Of a stretch of DNA of 15,561 nt, positions 7,934 to 15,561 are shown in pieces. Every line of letters begins with the position of its first letter. Positions within the stretch are counted from its first letter, which is position 1. The DNA comes from Trichomonas tenax (lineage: Eukaryota; Parabasalia; Trichomonadida; Trichomonadidae): NCBI GenBank assembly GCA_023091735.1, contig JALKBU010001170.1, forward strand, positions 1 through 15,561, written 5' to 3'. The position numbers and the translations under genes are program-made. The notes below the pieces were generated by a model that was not told where the DNA came from, made no database searches, and saw nothing but the letters and a program-made list of their open reading frames with translations.

Positions 7934-8420
7934 TACATAAGCTGTGATGTGAGCTCATAGGGCTATTCGAAAATGACCATTAGGTTGAACTCATACATTG
8001 ATGTTGAATGATTATTCCCAAAACTGAGAATTTTTAGGCATAATATGGTATATTTCAGGAAACTATCCTAACATCAGTTTATACATCAATGAGTCTTTTT
8101 TTGCAAATATATGATTTCGAATAAAGATTTCCAATTCTTATCATCGTTTTCAAAATATCAAGTGCAGAATAATAATATACTAGACAATTGTTGCTAAGAT
8201 CACATTAGGTATGCTAACAGAGATACCTCTGTTTGCACTCAAGTTTTGTAATTATTATTTGTTATTTATAAATTATCTTTATTATTTAATCACCACTTTA
8301 TATATGAACAATGCTTCAATATGTAATCATCTAATTATTGATGAAAGAAGATAATATTTTGAATGTTAACAATTTAATAATAAACAAATAAAATAAACAC
8401 ACAAAATATATAGAAACAAG
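7934..8420. other. Gene-free stretch downstream of the coiled-coil gene
   Basis: I see no coding frame, RNA or clear repeat here. It would contain the 3' end of the minus-strand coiled-coil transcript just below 8421. Confidence 0.5.
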
Positions 8421-9536
8421 TTACTGACTTTGTTGCTGCATAAGCATTTTGATTAATTCCATTATTGGCTTAGAATCGTCTTTAATTCCAATATCTGTAA
8501 GCATTGAACGCATTTTCTCTTCTGATTTCTGTTGCCGCTCAGTCATTGATTGATATTTCTGGATGTTATTCTGCTTTTCTCGTTCAAGAGCTGTAATATT
8601 TCGATCAACTTCAATGAGTTGTTTTTCTGATTCAGAGTATCTTTCTTTCGCTGCTGCCAATTGATTTTCAGATTCAATTTTCTTTGTTTTAAGAACTTCG
8701 ATTTTTTGAAGAATATTTTCATGCGTTACCTGCAAATCTCTCGTAGATAAATTTGTTTTTTCGAGTTTTTCTTCCAAGGAAATTAAGTTTCTTTTGACCT
8801 CATTCGTATCTCTTTCTGTGATTTTGATATCATCTTGAAGAATTTGTAATTTTGAGTTAATTTCGGCAATGTTATCGAGTTGCGACTTCTCCAGTGCCGT
8901 TAATTCCGCATTTTGTGTTTTGAGTTTATCTAAATCTTTCAGCAATGAAGATCTTTGCAATCTTAATTCAGTAAGTTCATCCAATAACCGCTCTGATTCC
9001 AACTCCATCTCTTTGAACTCTTGATTTCTTGCTTTTCTCATTTGTGTAACAAAATCTGCGTAAGAATCTTCAGCATCTGCGATTTGTGAAGAATCAGCGA
9101 CCAATTCACGTTTTCGTGCCAATAATGCAACACTAGTCTCGTCATATTGTTTCTTAATTAGATCTAAAAGCGGACGACATAATTGAAACTCAGATTCCAA
9201 GAAATCAAAGGCTCTTTTGTAAACATAGATTCTATCTGCATCACTCGAAGCCTTAGAAAGCTCTCTTGCTAAATATCCGTCAATATCATTCAAAAATTGT
9301 TGTCTTTGCGAGAATTTTCTTGGTCTGGTTGGTTCTATTGTCACTGGTTCCTCAGGGAGATGCACTCTTACTGGTTCAGAACGCGCAGAATCAGGAGGAA
9401 CTTCAATATTTTCGCTTGTAGGCGTTTCTGGTGGAGATTTTTGGCTATTTCTTGGTGTGCGAGCTGTTTTAGGTCTGGGGCCCATTCCTATCTCTATTGG
9501 ACGTGGCGCTCTCCTTCTAAATGAATTTTCTTCCAT
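8421..9536 (-). CDS. Coiled-coil protein with TSNAXIP1-like N-terminal region
   Basis: This 371-residue protein has three parts. Residues 1-73 are rich in Pro, Arg, Ser and Thr and look disordered. Residues about 74-135 (QRQQFLNDIDGYLARELSKA ... YVYKRAFDFLESEFQLCRPL ... IKKQYDE) resemble the N-terminal domain of translin-associated factor X-interacting protein 1 and related ciliary coiled-coil proteins. Residues about 135-350 are a long heptad-rich coiled coil, and the short C-terminus is Gln-rich. Such proteins are structural and usually tied to axoneme or basal body, which would suit a flagellate; that role is inference. There is no membrane segment. The first ATG follows a weak initiator-like TCATA by 19 bases. 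The gene starts about 75 bases from a mobile-element end. Confidence 0.75.
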   Translation of the reverse strand: MEENSFRRRAPRPIEIGMGPRPKTARTPRNSQKSPPETPTSENIEVPPDSARSEPVRVHLPEEPVTIEPTRPRKFSQRQQFLNDIDGYLARELSKASSDADRIYVYKRAFDFLESEFQLCRPLLDLIKKQYDETSVALLARKRELVADSSQIADAEDSYADFVTQMRKARNQEFKEMELESERLLDELTELRLQRSSLLKDLDKLKTQNAELTALEKSQLDNIAEINSKLQILQDDIKITERDTNEVKRNLISLEEKLEKTNLSTRDLQVTHENILQKIEVLKTKKIESENQLAAAKERYSESEKQLIEVDRNITALEREKQNNIQKYQSMTERQQKSEEKMRSMLTDIGIKDDSKPIMELIKMLMQQQSQ

Positions 9537-9545
9537 TAAAATTCT

Positions 9546-9557
9546 AAAAACGTATGA
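9546..9557 (-). promoter_or_regulatory. Weak initiator-like motif of the coiled-coil gene
   Basis: On the minus strand this reads TCATACGTTTTT, matching only the five-base core TCA(C/T)(T/A). The presumed start at 9555 would give a 19-base leader before the ATG. Chance occurrence is likely enough to keep confidence low. Confidence 0.3.
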
Positions 9558-9610
9558 ACAATTTCATATCTTTTACGCCCATAAAACAAGGTTAATTTCT
9601 TTTCTCTTCA

Positions 9611-9680
9611 TTTTTTGATATGTAATCACAATGTTGCGTACCGAAAGTGACATAAAAGTGACAATATCTGACGTGTAAAC
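9611..9680 (+). repeat. Left outer inverted repeat of the transposon
   Basis: This carries TTTTTTGATATGTAATCACA, then GTACCGAAAGT, AAAGTGACA and TATCTGACGTGTAAA. The same blocks, in order and inverted, occur at about 12525-12598, roughly 70 percent alike by eye. Confidence 0.65.
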
Positions 9681-9769
9681 ATGAATATTTATCAAATAAA
9701 TATTTACGTGGCATGTGATTATAAATAATTATTGGAAGAATGATATCTTATATTTGTTTAAATTTAATT

Positions 9770-9888
9770 TGAAAAGAAAAATTAAATGCTTGATTGGGAC
9801 CGGTAGCCAAGGTGCTAGCAATCCAGTCCACAGTTCTTCCTTTCAGACTCGGTTTTCAAAATAATCAGCGATTTACTCTACAGAATGA
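9770..9888 (+). repeat. Left inner inverted repeat (one copy of the 121-bp unit)
   Basis: This is the inverse complement of the right-hand unit 12234-12355, with long identical runs such as GTAGCCAAGGTGCTAGCAAT and CAGCGATTTACTCTACAGAA. At its inner edge (about 9889-9897, CTATGAAAGG) it continues into sequence that resembles the inverse of 12103-12112. The left end therefore has one unit where the right end has at least two. Confidence 0.85.
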
Positions 9889-10280
9889 CTATGAAAGGTT
9901 GAAATATAGAAATTACTCTTATGCAATTATACGATTTCTCTTTTTATTATCTTCAGTTATCATTTTCATAAATTCGATATTGATCAAAATTTATGAGAAG
10001 ATCGGATATTTTTTCACTTTCATCGCCAGTCTATATCCTATGTGTTGCATGATTATTGGAGCTTTATTATAATTTTTGATCAATTTATAAATTTTGTTTA
10101 TAATGAGAAACAAATCTGATTGATCGGTGTAATATATTCATGAAAAGCTTTTTCACCAATTAACATGAATTAAACATATATGTTTGTATATATAATATAG
10201 ATGTGGATTGTGGATATAGGCTTTATATATAAAAAAACTTAGAAAATATTTATTAAAAATTAATTTTTATTCGAATTAAT

Positions 10281-11486
10281 TTAATGTGAATGTCTTTGAA
10301 TAAAGCTTTCTCCGAGATTCTTGACGACTCCATCAACAATCCATATTAGTTCCTTATCATCAGTCCACCAATCCCCACGTTCCTTTAGAAGGAATTGCTT
10401 CGGAGTGTATGGAATCTTTGTTCGTGGATTTATCGGGTGTGAATCATGTGGAATGTTGTTATAATTGATAACCCATTGTCTGAGTTGGTTTCTGCACTTC
10501 GCATGTGACTCTGCTAAAGGCCACAACCTTTCTATTTTACCATTTTGGTGGGCCTTGTAAGGATCAATATTTATTATTTGAATTCCTTTATCTGTGTAAT
10601 TTCTGAGAAATTCACCTATATTTTCGCAACTGTTGTCCACCAAAAATGCGTAAGGAGATTTTCCGAGTGCTGCCATTGACCTCTCAGCAACCTGACATGT
10701 GTTAATTGCAGTTTTATGATCCATGAATTAATAGTCAAGTAGAAAACGTGAGTGATCATCAATGATTGCATAGAGGTAATCTCCACACTGTTTGTGATAA
10801 TAATGAATGTCAGTATGGAGAACTTCAAAGCAATAACTTGCAACATAGCTTGTAATGTGTTATTCTTCTTTGTTTTCTGAAATGATGATTTCTGGTTCTC
10901 TGAAATTCTTGTCATAAATTTTTCTGCCCATTCTGTATGAAGGAACTGGTATGTCAATATCAAGATAGATGGCTGACTTAAGCTCAGACAATGGGTTAAG
11001 AAGGTCAAATGCTGGGCCAATTGTTTTAGGTCGAGCTTTTAAACTAGTTGTTCTGTCAATGCTGTCAAACCAGTTTGTTGATTCATGGAACAAATTGAAA
11101 ATATCGTCTTGATTGTGAATGTTGATTGAAGATTGCATTTCAATGAATTGATTTTTGTTCTCATCGACAACAACGATATCATTCTTGATCTTTTCGTCAT
11201 TTTGTTAATTCCCATTTTTCCATGAACCTCGGCAAGATTGATATAAGATTGTTCAATAATAGGATCAATTGGAACACTTGGACGTCCTTTGATACCTTGA
11301 AGTTCAAGATTATAATGAGTGCAAACTTTTTTGAAAAAAGTTGCGCGAAATATGAGATATATGTTCACCTGAAGCAACTGGAAAATTATGGAGCACTTCT
11401 TCATACTTGTGGCCTGAATTGATATGTGCAACTGCATTTTTGGCCCAATCCCTAGGGATATCATTGACGCATAAGCGAGAAGACAT
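10281..11486 (-). pseudogene. Broken DDE integrase/transposase gene
   Basis: The reading starts at ATG 11486 (MSSRLCVNDIPRDWAKNAV), with a helix-turn-helix-like N-terminus. It shifts frame at the T6/A6 runs 11327-11339 and again near 11200-11208. It then carries in-frame stops TAA 10860-10862 and TAA 10728-10730. The catalytic core is recognisable. The first Asp is in HTDIH (codon 10809-10811), the second in FLVDNSCE (10635-10637) and the Glu in QNGKIERLW (10530-10532). Spacing is 57 and 34 residues, close to the retroviral and IS3-like pattern. YLYAIIDDHSRF is the usual core strand. All three acidic residues persist, so decay looks recent. It would have catalysed excision and insertion of the surrounding element. 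Confidence 0.85.
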
Positions 11487-12032
11487 CAAAAAATAACACT
11501 TTTTAAAATTTATGATGTTTACATCATGCGTTTATAATTAAAAATTATTTTCGTTGAAACCATATGTTCCACATTACAATTATGTCTATCTCAATTTGCA
11601 TTTGAACAGATTACATTAATTAGTAAAAATATGTTCATCATTTTGATATTGCATCGATCAATATTATTTGTCTCCACATTTTATTATCAGAATGATTATA
11701 ATCCTCTAATGATCATATTGTGTATAACATGCAAGGTACTCGCTGTGATTCATGGTTATTAAATGTTGTTGATGTTGTTTTGTCGCAATTAAATCTTGCA
11801 GATTTATAACATTATTCAATCTGAATTGATAGAATAGCTTATAAAGTAACAACAACTATACACCATTGTAATCATAGTACTATCCTGGTTAAATAATATA
11901 TAAATTAAAATAATTATCTTTTTTATATTGAAACCGGAATATGCAATCAAACAAATAGAAACATATTTTGTGGAAGCATGGCAAATCATAGCTTTGCCTT
12001 GTAAATGCATTTGATTATATGAATATACGCAC

Positions 12033-12108
12033 TGAAAGGTAAAAATATGTGCTGGATAGATATGATTATAACTACCAGTATCAATCTAGCACACATATTT
12101 GCTTTTCA
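12033..12108. repeat. Diverged hairpin next to the tandem array
   Basis: Arms 12033-12057 (TGAAAGGTAAAAATATGTGC...) and 12084-12108 are complementary with a few mismatches and a one-base gap. The TGAAAGG start and the following CATTCTG at 12113 make it look like an old, diverged unit of the array beginning there. Confidence 0.65.
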
Positions 12109-12112
12109 TGGT

Positions 12113-12476
12113 CATTCTGTAGAGTAAATCGCTAATTATTTCGAAAACCGAGTCTGAAAGGAAGAACTGTGGACTGGATTGCTAAGATTTGGGTATTTGT
12201 GCCAATCCAGTCCACAATTCTTCCTTTCAGAAGCATTCTGTAGAGTAAATCGCTGATTATTTCGAAAATCGAATCTGAAAGGAAGAACTGTGGACTGAAT
12301 TGCTAGCACCTTGGCTACTTGTCCCAATCAAACATTTAATTTTGCTCTTCAGAGGCATTCTGAAGTGGAAATCTTTGATTTCTTAATGATGGCGTATGAA
12401 AGGAAGATCTGTGAGTTTAGCTACTAACATGCGTGGTACCTGTGTCAGTATAGTTCCCAGTTCTTCCCCTCAGACG
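12113..12476. repeat. Tandem array of three ~121-bp hairpin units (right end)
   Basis: The units are 12113-12233 (121 bp), 12234-12355 (122 bp) and 12356-12476 (121 bp), each beginning CATTCTG. Units one and two are nearly identical in the first 75 bases; unit three is diverged. Each unit contains an inverted repeat with TGAAAGGAAGA at one arm. In unit one the arms 12154-12181 and 12203-12230 match at 27 of 28 positions. Unit two is the partner of the left inner repeat. Confidence 0.85.
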
Positions 12477-12524
12477 CGATTTTGAAATAAAAACTAATAC
12501 ATAATTTGAATGATTATAGGACTT

Positions 12525-12598
12525 TACATGTCAGATAATATCACTTTTTCATGACAACTTTCGGTACTTGATATGTAATCACATATTCAAAAATAAAA
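12525..12598 (-). repeat. Right outer inverted repeat of the transposon
   Basis: Read on the minus strand it gives ATGTGATTACATAT, GTACCGAAAGT, AAAAAGTGATA and TATCTGACATGTAAA, in the same order as 9611-9680. Confidence 0.65.
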
Positions 12599-12602
12599 TA
12601 TT

Positions 12603-13628
12603 TTTATAGATCCCACTTTTTCCCAAAGTATTGGGGATGCAAAAACTTATCCCTCCCGTATCCTGAACCTTAAAAATGTGATTTTCTTTTTGGAATTTTT
12701 ATTTTTACCAAATGACAAATAATGGGATTAGAAATATAAATTGTGCATTATAAAGCATATTAGAAGAACCTTTTATGAGTTTGTCTCAGCAAAAGCACTT
12801 GCAGTGATGATCCCTTTTTAAAATGTTGAGTTCGCGTAGCCAAAAAGTGCCTAATTCAGACATCAATATTCTTCATGTTTCATTTATCTTTATGTAAAAC
12901 CCTCATTTCGACATGTAAATATAATGTGTCAGATCACTCTACTTTTGGGATGGGATAGGTTATCCCAGCTTATCAAAAATTGAATAATTTACAAATAAAA
13001 ATTATTGCTCGGGATAGGGAAATGTGACATAAATTTTGAAATTAGATAGACATGTTTTAAATACAATAATTAACTTGATTTAAAAGATTTGGTCTACCGA
13101 ATAGCCTGAACTTCTGCAAAAAATCGTGCAACTTAATTTTAACATGTAATTTGTAAAAAAGAACTACCAGAAAGTATCAAATCACGAAAAGCGTATCCCA
13201 GGGCAACAAAAACTGAGTGGTCGGATATCTATAATATTTGTATATATCAAATTTCCAAAATCTTTGGATTTTGATAGTTATTTTTTGATTTTTGCTAAAA
13301 ATAATTTTAAAAATCCGATATTTTGGAATTTAAAAATTCGGCGTTTAGCATCTTTCACATGCATTACTCAAGTCCCATATATGTGTGTTATCAAAGAGTT
13401 AAGTCTTAAAAATAAATTTTGTGGTTTATGGAATTGGATTGCATTTGTTATCATTTTCGTAAGATTTCACTTTTGCAATTGTTCTACACAAGGCCTATAT
13501 AACCTATATCTATGCTCCGGAATCGATTTTTATTTAATTTAACTTTGTCAAATTATCTAATAAAGCAAAGAAAGAGTAAGAAAAACAAGCTTCGATTATA
13601 ATATAATAGAAAACAATACATTTAATAT
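12603..13628. other. Gene-free stretch
   Basis: I see no supported gene. An open frame at 13264-13542 has no ATG start and a low-complexity product. Short GGGATA/TATCCC motifs recur (about 12641, 12952-12966 as a 6-bp hairpin, 13015 and 13194), as do TGTCAGAT/ACATGTAA motifs related to the transposon ends (about 12910-12930). These could be remnants of older insertions. Confidence 0.5.
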
Positions 13629-14234
13629 TCAAACATTATGGTTTCCTGTGTTGGCCTTCTTTGATACTTGATATGTTGTATCAATGAATGCTTCTTTGTC
13701 AACATTGCAATGACAGCAGTTCTTATTTGGACAATCACAGAACATAGGAAGAGGCTCTGTAGATATTTTGGTCTGATAATCTGTTATTGTATTATGATCA
13801 TCAACTTCTTTACGAAGTTCCTGTTGCGTATGCTTGTGGTACACTTGGTTGAAGAGAATGTACTTCTTTGTCTGCATTTCGAGTGAGTTATAAAAGTGGT
13901 CGTTACATTTGTTACAGATGGAACTCATTATTTTCCGCTTGTACGCGCTCAGTTTCTGTGGGTCTTTTGGTAGATGCTCGTTTCTCCTAATCATAGATTG
14001 TGAGTCTGTTTCGGTGTCATCAATTACCTTTTGGTGAATAACAACAACGGAGTTCTTCTGTATGCCAGCGCCCATTAAGGTCAATGAAAGCGGAACATTG
14101 GCGCCGTTATAGAAAATATGAGTTTTGATGTTTTTAGCGAGAAGATTCTCCCTTTTCAGGACTTCCTCGATCGTCTCGTACTCTGTGTATACAACATATC
14201 GCATCGCTCCTGACACCCATTTCAGCTGAAACAT
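13629..14234 (-). CDS. Ubiquitin-like N-terminal domain protein with cysteine-rich tail
   Basis: This encodes 201 residues. Residues 1-67 have the beta-grasp pattern of a ubiquitin-like domain: a first strand MFQLKWVSG, a strand YVVYTE, a helix TIEEVLKREN, then IFYNGANVPLSLTLMGAGI and a last strand SVVVIHQ, in the positions equivalent to ubiquitin. It ends without a diglycine, so it is probably a fixed domain and not a conjugated modifier. Residues 70-160 are polar with a CNKC pair (C107, C110). A second cluster (C166, C168, C173, C174, H175, C176) suggests metal binding, though I do not recognise the finger type. The function is unknown. The start is ATG 14234; a longer frame exists only through a TTG at 14246. 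An initiator-like motif lies 27 bases upstream. Confidence 0.8.
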   Translation of the reverse strand: MFQLKWVSGAMRYVVYTEYETIEEVLKRENLLAKNIKTHIFYNGANVPLSLTLMGAGIQKNSVVVIHQKVIDDTETDSQSMIRRNEHLPKDPQKLSAYKRKIMSSICNKCNDHFYNSLEMQTKKYILFNQVYHKHTQQELRKEVDDHNTITDYQTKISTEPLPMFCDCPNKNCCHCNVDKEAFIDTTYQVSKKANTGNHNV

Positions 14235-14253
14235 CTGATCGCTCAATTTAAAA

Positions 14254-14263
14254 GAACAAATGA
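14254..14263 (-). promoter_or_regulatory. Initiator-like element of the ubiquitin-like gene
   Basis: On the minus strand this reads TCATTTGTTC, a good fit to the trichomonad initiator TCA(C/T)(T/A). The start at A14261 would give a leader of about 27 bases before ATG 14234. Confidence 0.45.
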
Positions 14264-15373
14264 AAAAAGTAACGAAATATCAAAAAATTAAGAGAAAAAA
14301 TAATTATGTTTGTGTTGTAGTGTAGATGTTAGATATGTAAATTTCGCAAATTTATTTAAATCGTTGTTATTTTGATAATTTATGATAGAGCACTTTGTGT
14401 AAAAGCTATATATCAATAAATTTCGGATAAAATTGAAAAGAGATTCAATTTTTAAAAAGGACAAAACCGCCAAATTCAATAAAATATTCAATCTGAAATG
14501 TTAATATATCATATATCGATTAATATATTTTCAACATTTTCTGAAGTTTCTCAAAATGAGTTCATTTCTGCAAAACTGACATTGCAAATAAATTTATTTT
14601 TGGTTTATTATAGAGTACTATCATATGCCAATGATTTTCATCAAAAGGTATTTTGAAAAATCAATCGTCGCCTTCAGAAAAAAGGTTTTTTGTAAAGTTG
14701 ATTTCGGAACGAAAATCAAAACATTTTATAAATTATTTATTATTTCATTAAGTAAAGGAAAATTCATTTTCATATCAATTTTTTCATCAAGATTTTTTGA
14801 ATTTAATGTTTCGCCTTTCATAATGCAAACTGTATACTAAACATGATAATAAAGAGGATAACGATAGAATTGACATAAAAGGTGACCATTTTGACACTTT
14901 CTTTTTTTAATAATAATCCTTAATCTATGATAAATCAGCCGTTATTTTATCATTTTTATCTCGATAGATATATCAATGAAGGAAAGTGATATAAAGTGTG
15001 ACACGAAACACATCCATTCGAAAAAAAAATCAAAATGTGAAGTGGAGCTTTCTCATTCATAATATAAAAGACGTTTTTATGAATCATGCGCAGCGAGATG
15101 TATCATTTATAAGTCATCATCTTGTTTCGAAAATCCTAATTTATGATGATTTTGAAAATTTGTGATATTTAAGCTTGTGATTTGAAAAAATGCAATAAAA
15201 AAGGCGAGTGTCTAATGATATTAGGACTTTGATAAAGAAATATAATGATTCTGATATTTGTCAAAAAATAGAAATTTATTCGTCATTATTCATTTTACTT
15301 ATTAATTATTTTCAAAATAACCGCTTTTGCCATTCAGATATTATAAAATTGTAAGAAATTAAATGATTGTAAT
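14264..15373. other. AT-rich stretch between the ubiquitin-like gene and tRNA-Ser
   Basis: I see no convincing gene. An ATG-started frame at 14625-14840 (71 codons) is Phe/Ile/Lys-rich, as expected from AT-rich noncoding DNA. TGACA-type motifs (14870-14900 and about 14998) resemble those upstream of the Myb gene and at the transposon ends. Confidence 0.5.
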
Positions 15374-15454
15374 GGCACGATGGCCGAGTGGTTAAGGCGT
15401 GGGATTAGAGTCCCCATGGGTTTACCCGCATCAGTTCAAATCTGGTTCGTGTCG
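15374..15454 (+). tRNA. tRNA-Ser (anticodon AGA)
   Basis: This is an 81-base tRNA of the long-variable-arm class. The acceptor stem GGCACGA (15374-15380) pairs with TCGTGTC (15447-15453), with one G-U pair. The D stem is GCC/GGC (15383-15385 and 15396-15398). The anticodon AGA is at 15407-15409 in loop TTAGAGT. The variable arm is GGG-TTTA-CCC, and the T arm 15430-15446 has loop TTCAAAT. Discriminator G15454 fits serine. There is no intron and no encoded CCA. Internal A box (TGGCCGAGTGG) and B box (AGTTCAAATCTGG) are present. Odd points are an A-C mismatch at the inner anticodon-stem pair (A15404, C15412) and G at position 37, where serine AGA tRNAs usually have A. Confidence 0.9.
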
Positions 15455-15460
15455 TTTTTT
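15455..15460 (+). terminator. RNA polymerase III oligo-T terminator
   Basis: TTTTTT follows the discriminator base directly, the usual stop signal for a tRNA gene transcribed by polymerase III. Confidence 0.85.
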
Positions 15461-15561
15461 CCTCGTGTGCATGGAAGTTAACGGAAATTTTTCAAACTCC
15501 ACGCAGACGAGAACAGAGGCCATCCCCGTTAAGCGGGAGGTCGGACAGACAGGGCCTGGCC
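15461..15561. other. GC-rich structured stretch, unidentified
   Basis: A stem-loop spans 15462-15511: CTCGT pairs with ACGAG, then TGC, TGGA and GTT pair with their partners around small bulges. From 15512 the sequence is strongly GC-rich compared with the rest of the window, and it contains GGCCA (15518-15522) with a matching TGGCC at the window end. This could be the beginning of another structured RNA gene, or of a gene on either strand cut by the window. I cannot match it to 5S, SRP or U RNAs. Confidence 0.4.

Larger units (their letters stand above)
9611..12600. mobile_element. Decayed DNA transposon with nested inverted repeats and DDE integrase
   Basis: A region of about 3 kb is bounded by degenerate outer inverted repeats (9611-9680 and about 12525-12598). 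Shared blocks include GTACCGAAAGT and TATCTGAC(G/A)TGTAAA. Inside these are long inner inverted repeats: 9770-9888 on the left matches 12234-12355 on the right at high identity. The right side carries further tandem ~121-bp units. The only recognisable gene is a broken DDE/retroviral-type integrase (10281-11486, minus). The rest (9889-10280 and 11487-12032) is AT-rich with no gene. IS3EU- or Ginger-like families known from protists are possible, but I cannot decide. I saw no clear target duplication, so the exact limits are uncertain. Confidence 0.75.

Noticed and set aside
9794..10072. 92-codon frame with two hydrophobic stretches
   Set aside because: It starts at TTG inside the transposon inverted repeat, and the hydrophobic runs come from AT-rich DNA. 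The mirrored frame at 12136-12327 in the right repeat shows that it follows the repeat.
12113..12476. Possible CRISPR-like array
   Set aside because: The units are ~121 bp, contiguous, and pair with the other end of a transposon. There is no short repeat with unique spacers and the context is eukaryotic.
13264..13542. 92-codon plus-strand frame
   Set aside because: It has no ATG start, low-complexity Phe/Ile/Asn composition and no recognised motif.
14625..14840. 71-codon ATG-started frame
   Set aside because: The Phe/Ile/Lys-rich product is typical of chance translation of AT-rich DNA; there is no motif.
15512..15561. Possible 5S rRNA fragment (GTTAAGC and GGGCCTGG look familiar)
   Set aside because: The conserved middle part of 5S rRNA is missing and the spacing between these short matches is wrong; they are too short to count.

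Overview
The window looks like nuclear DNA of a protist, most probably a trichomonad (Parabasalia; Trichomonas or Tritrichomonas type, species not resolved). The reasons are the AT-rich sequence, short intron-less genes on both strands, initiator-like TCA(C/T)(T/A) motifs a few bases upstream of some start codons, and the gene content: a small two-repeat Myb protein, a Rab GTPase, ALK-type glycine-rich proteins in tandem, a ubiquitin-like hypothetical, and transposon relics. This is inferred from memory of the families; no search was run.

Layout. 1-687 is AT-rich DNA with no convincing gene. 688-1782 is a non-autonomous MITE-like element with 51-bp terminal inverted repeats, a probable CCAT target duplication, and an interior made almost entirely of hairpins. 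A two-repeat Myb gene (1983-2378, minus) has two hairpins and repeated AAAAGTGA motifs in its upstream DNA. A Rab5-like GTPase (3849-4454, plus) converges on a glycine-rich ALK-domain gene (4742-5695, minus). A second, broken copy of that gene lies directly upstream (5973-7089, minus). 7090-8420 holds repeats, a perfect 18-bp hairpin and two short coding-like relics.

8421-9536 (minus) encodes a coiled-coil protein with a TSNAXIP1-like N-terminal region, plausibly axonemal or cytoskeletal. From about 9611 to 12600 lies a second mobile element. It has degenerate outer inverted repeats, inner inverted repeats built from a ~121-bp hairpin unit whose copy number differs between the ends, and a decayed DDE integrase gene (10281-11486, minus). 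12603-13628 has no supported gene. 13629-14234 (minus) is a ubiquitin-like protein with a cysteine-rich tail. The window ends with tRNA-Ser(AGA) at 15374-15454, its oligo-T terminator, and an unidentified GC-rich structured stretch running off the end.

The genes do not form a pathway or operon. They are separate eukaryotic single-gene units (vesicle traffic, transcription, surface or secreted glycine-rich protein, cytoskeleton, ubiquitin-like) interrupted by two mobile elements. No clear new biological system was found. The most unusual items are the hairpin-stacked MITE, the unequal tandem-hairpin transposon termini, and a conserved coding N-terminus without ATG in both glycine-rich copies.
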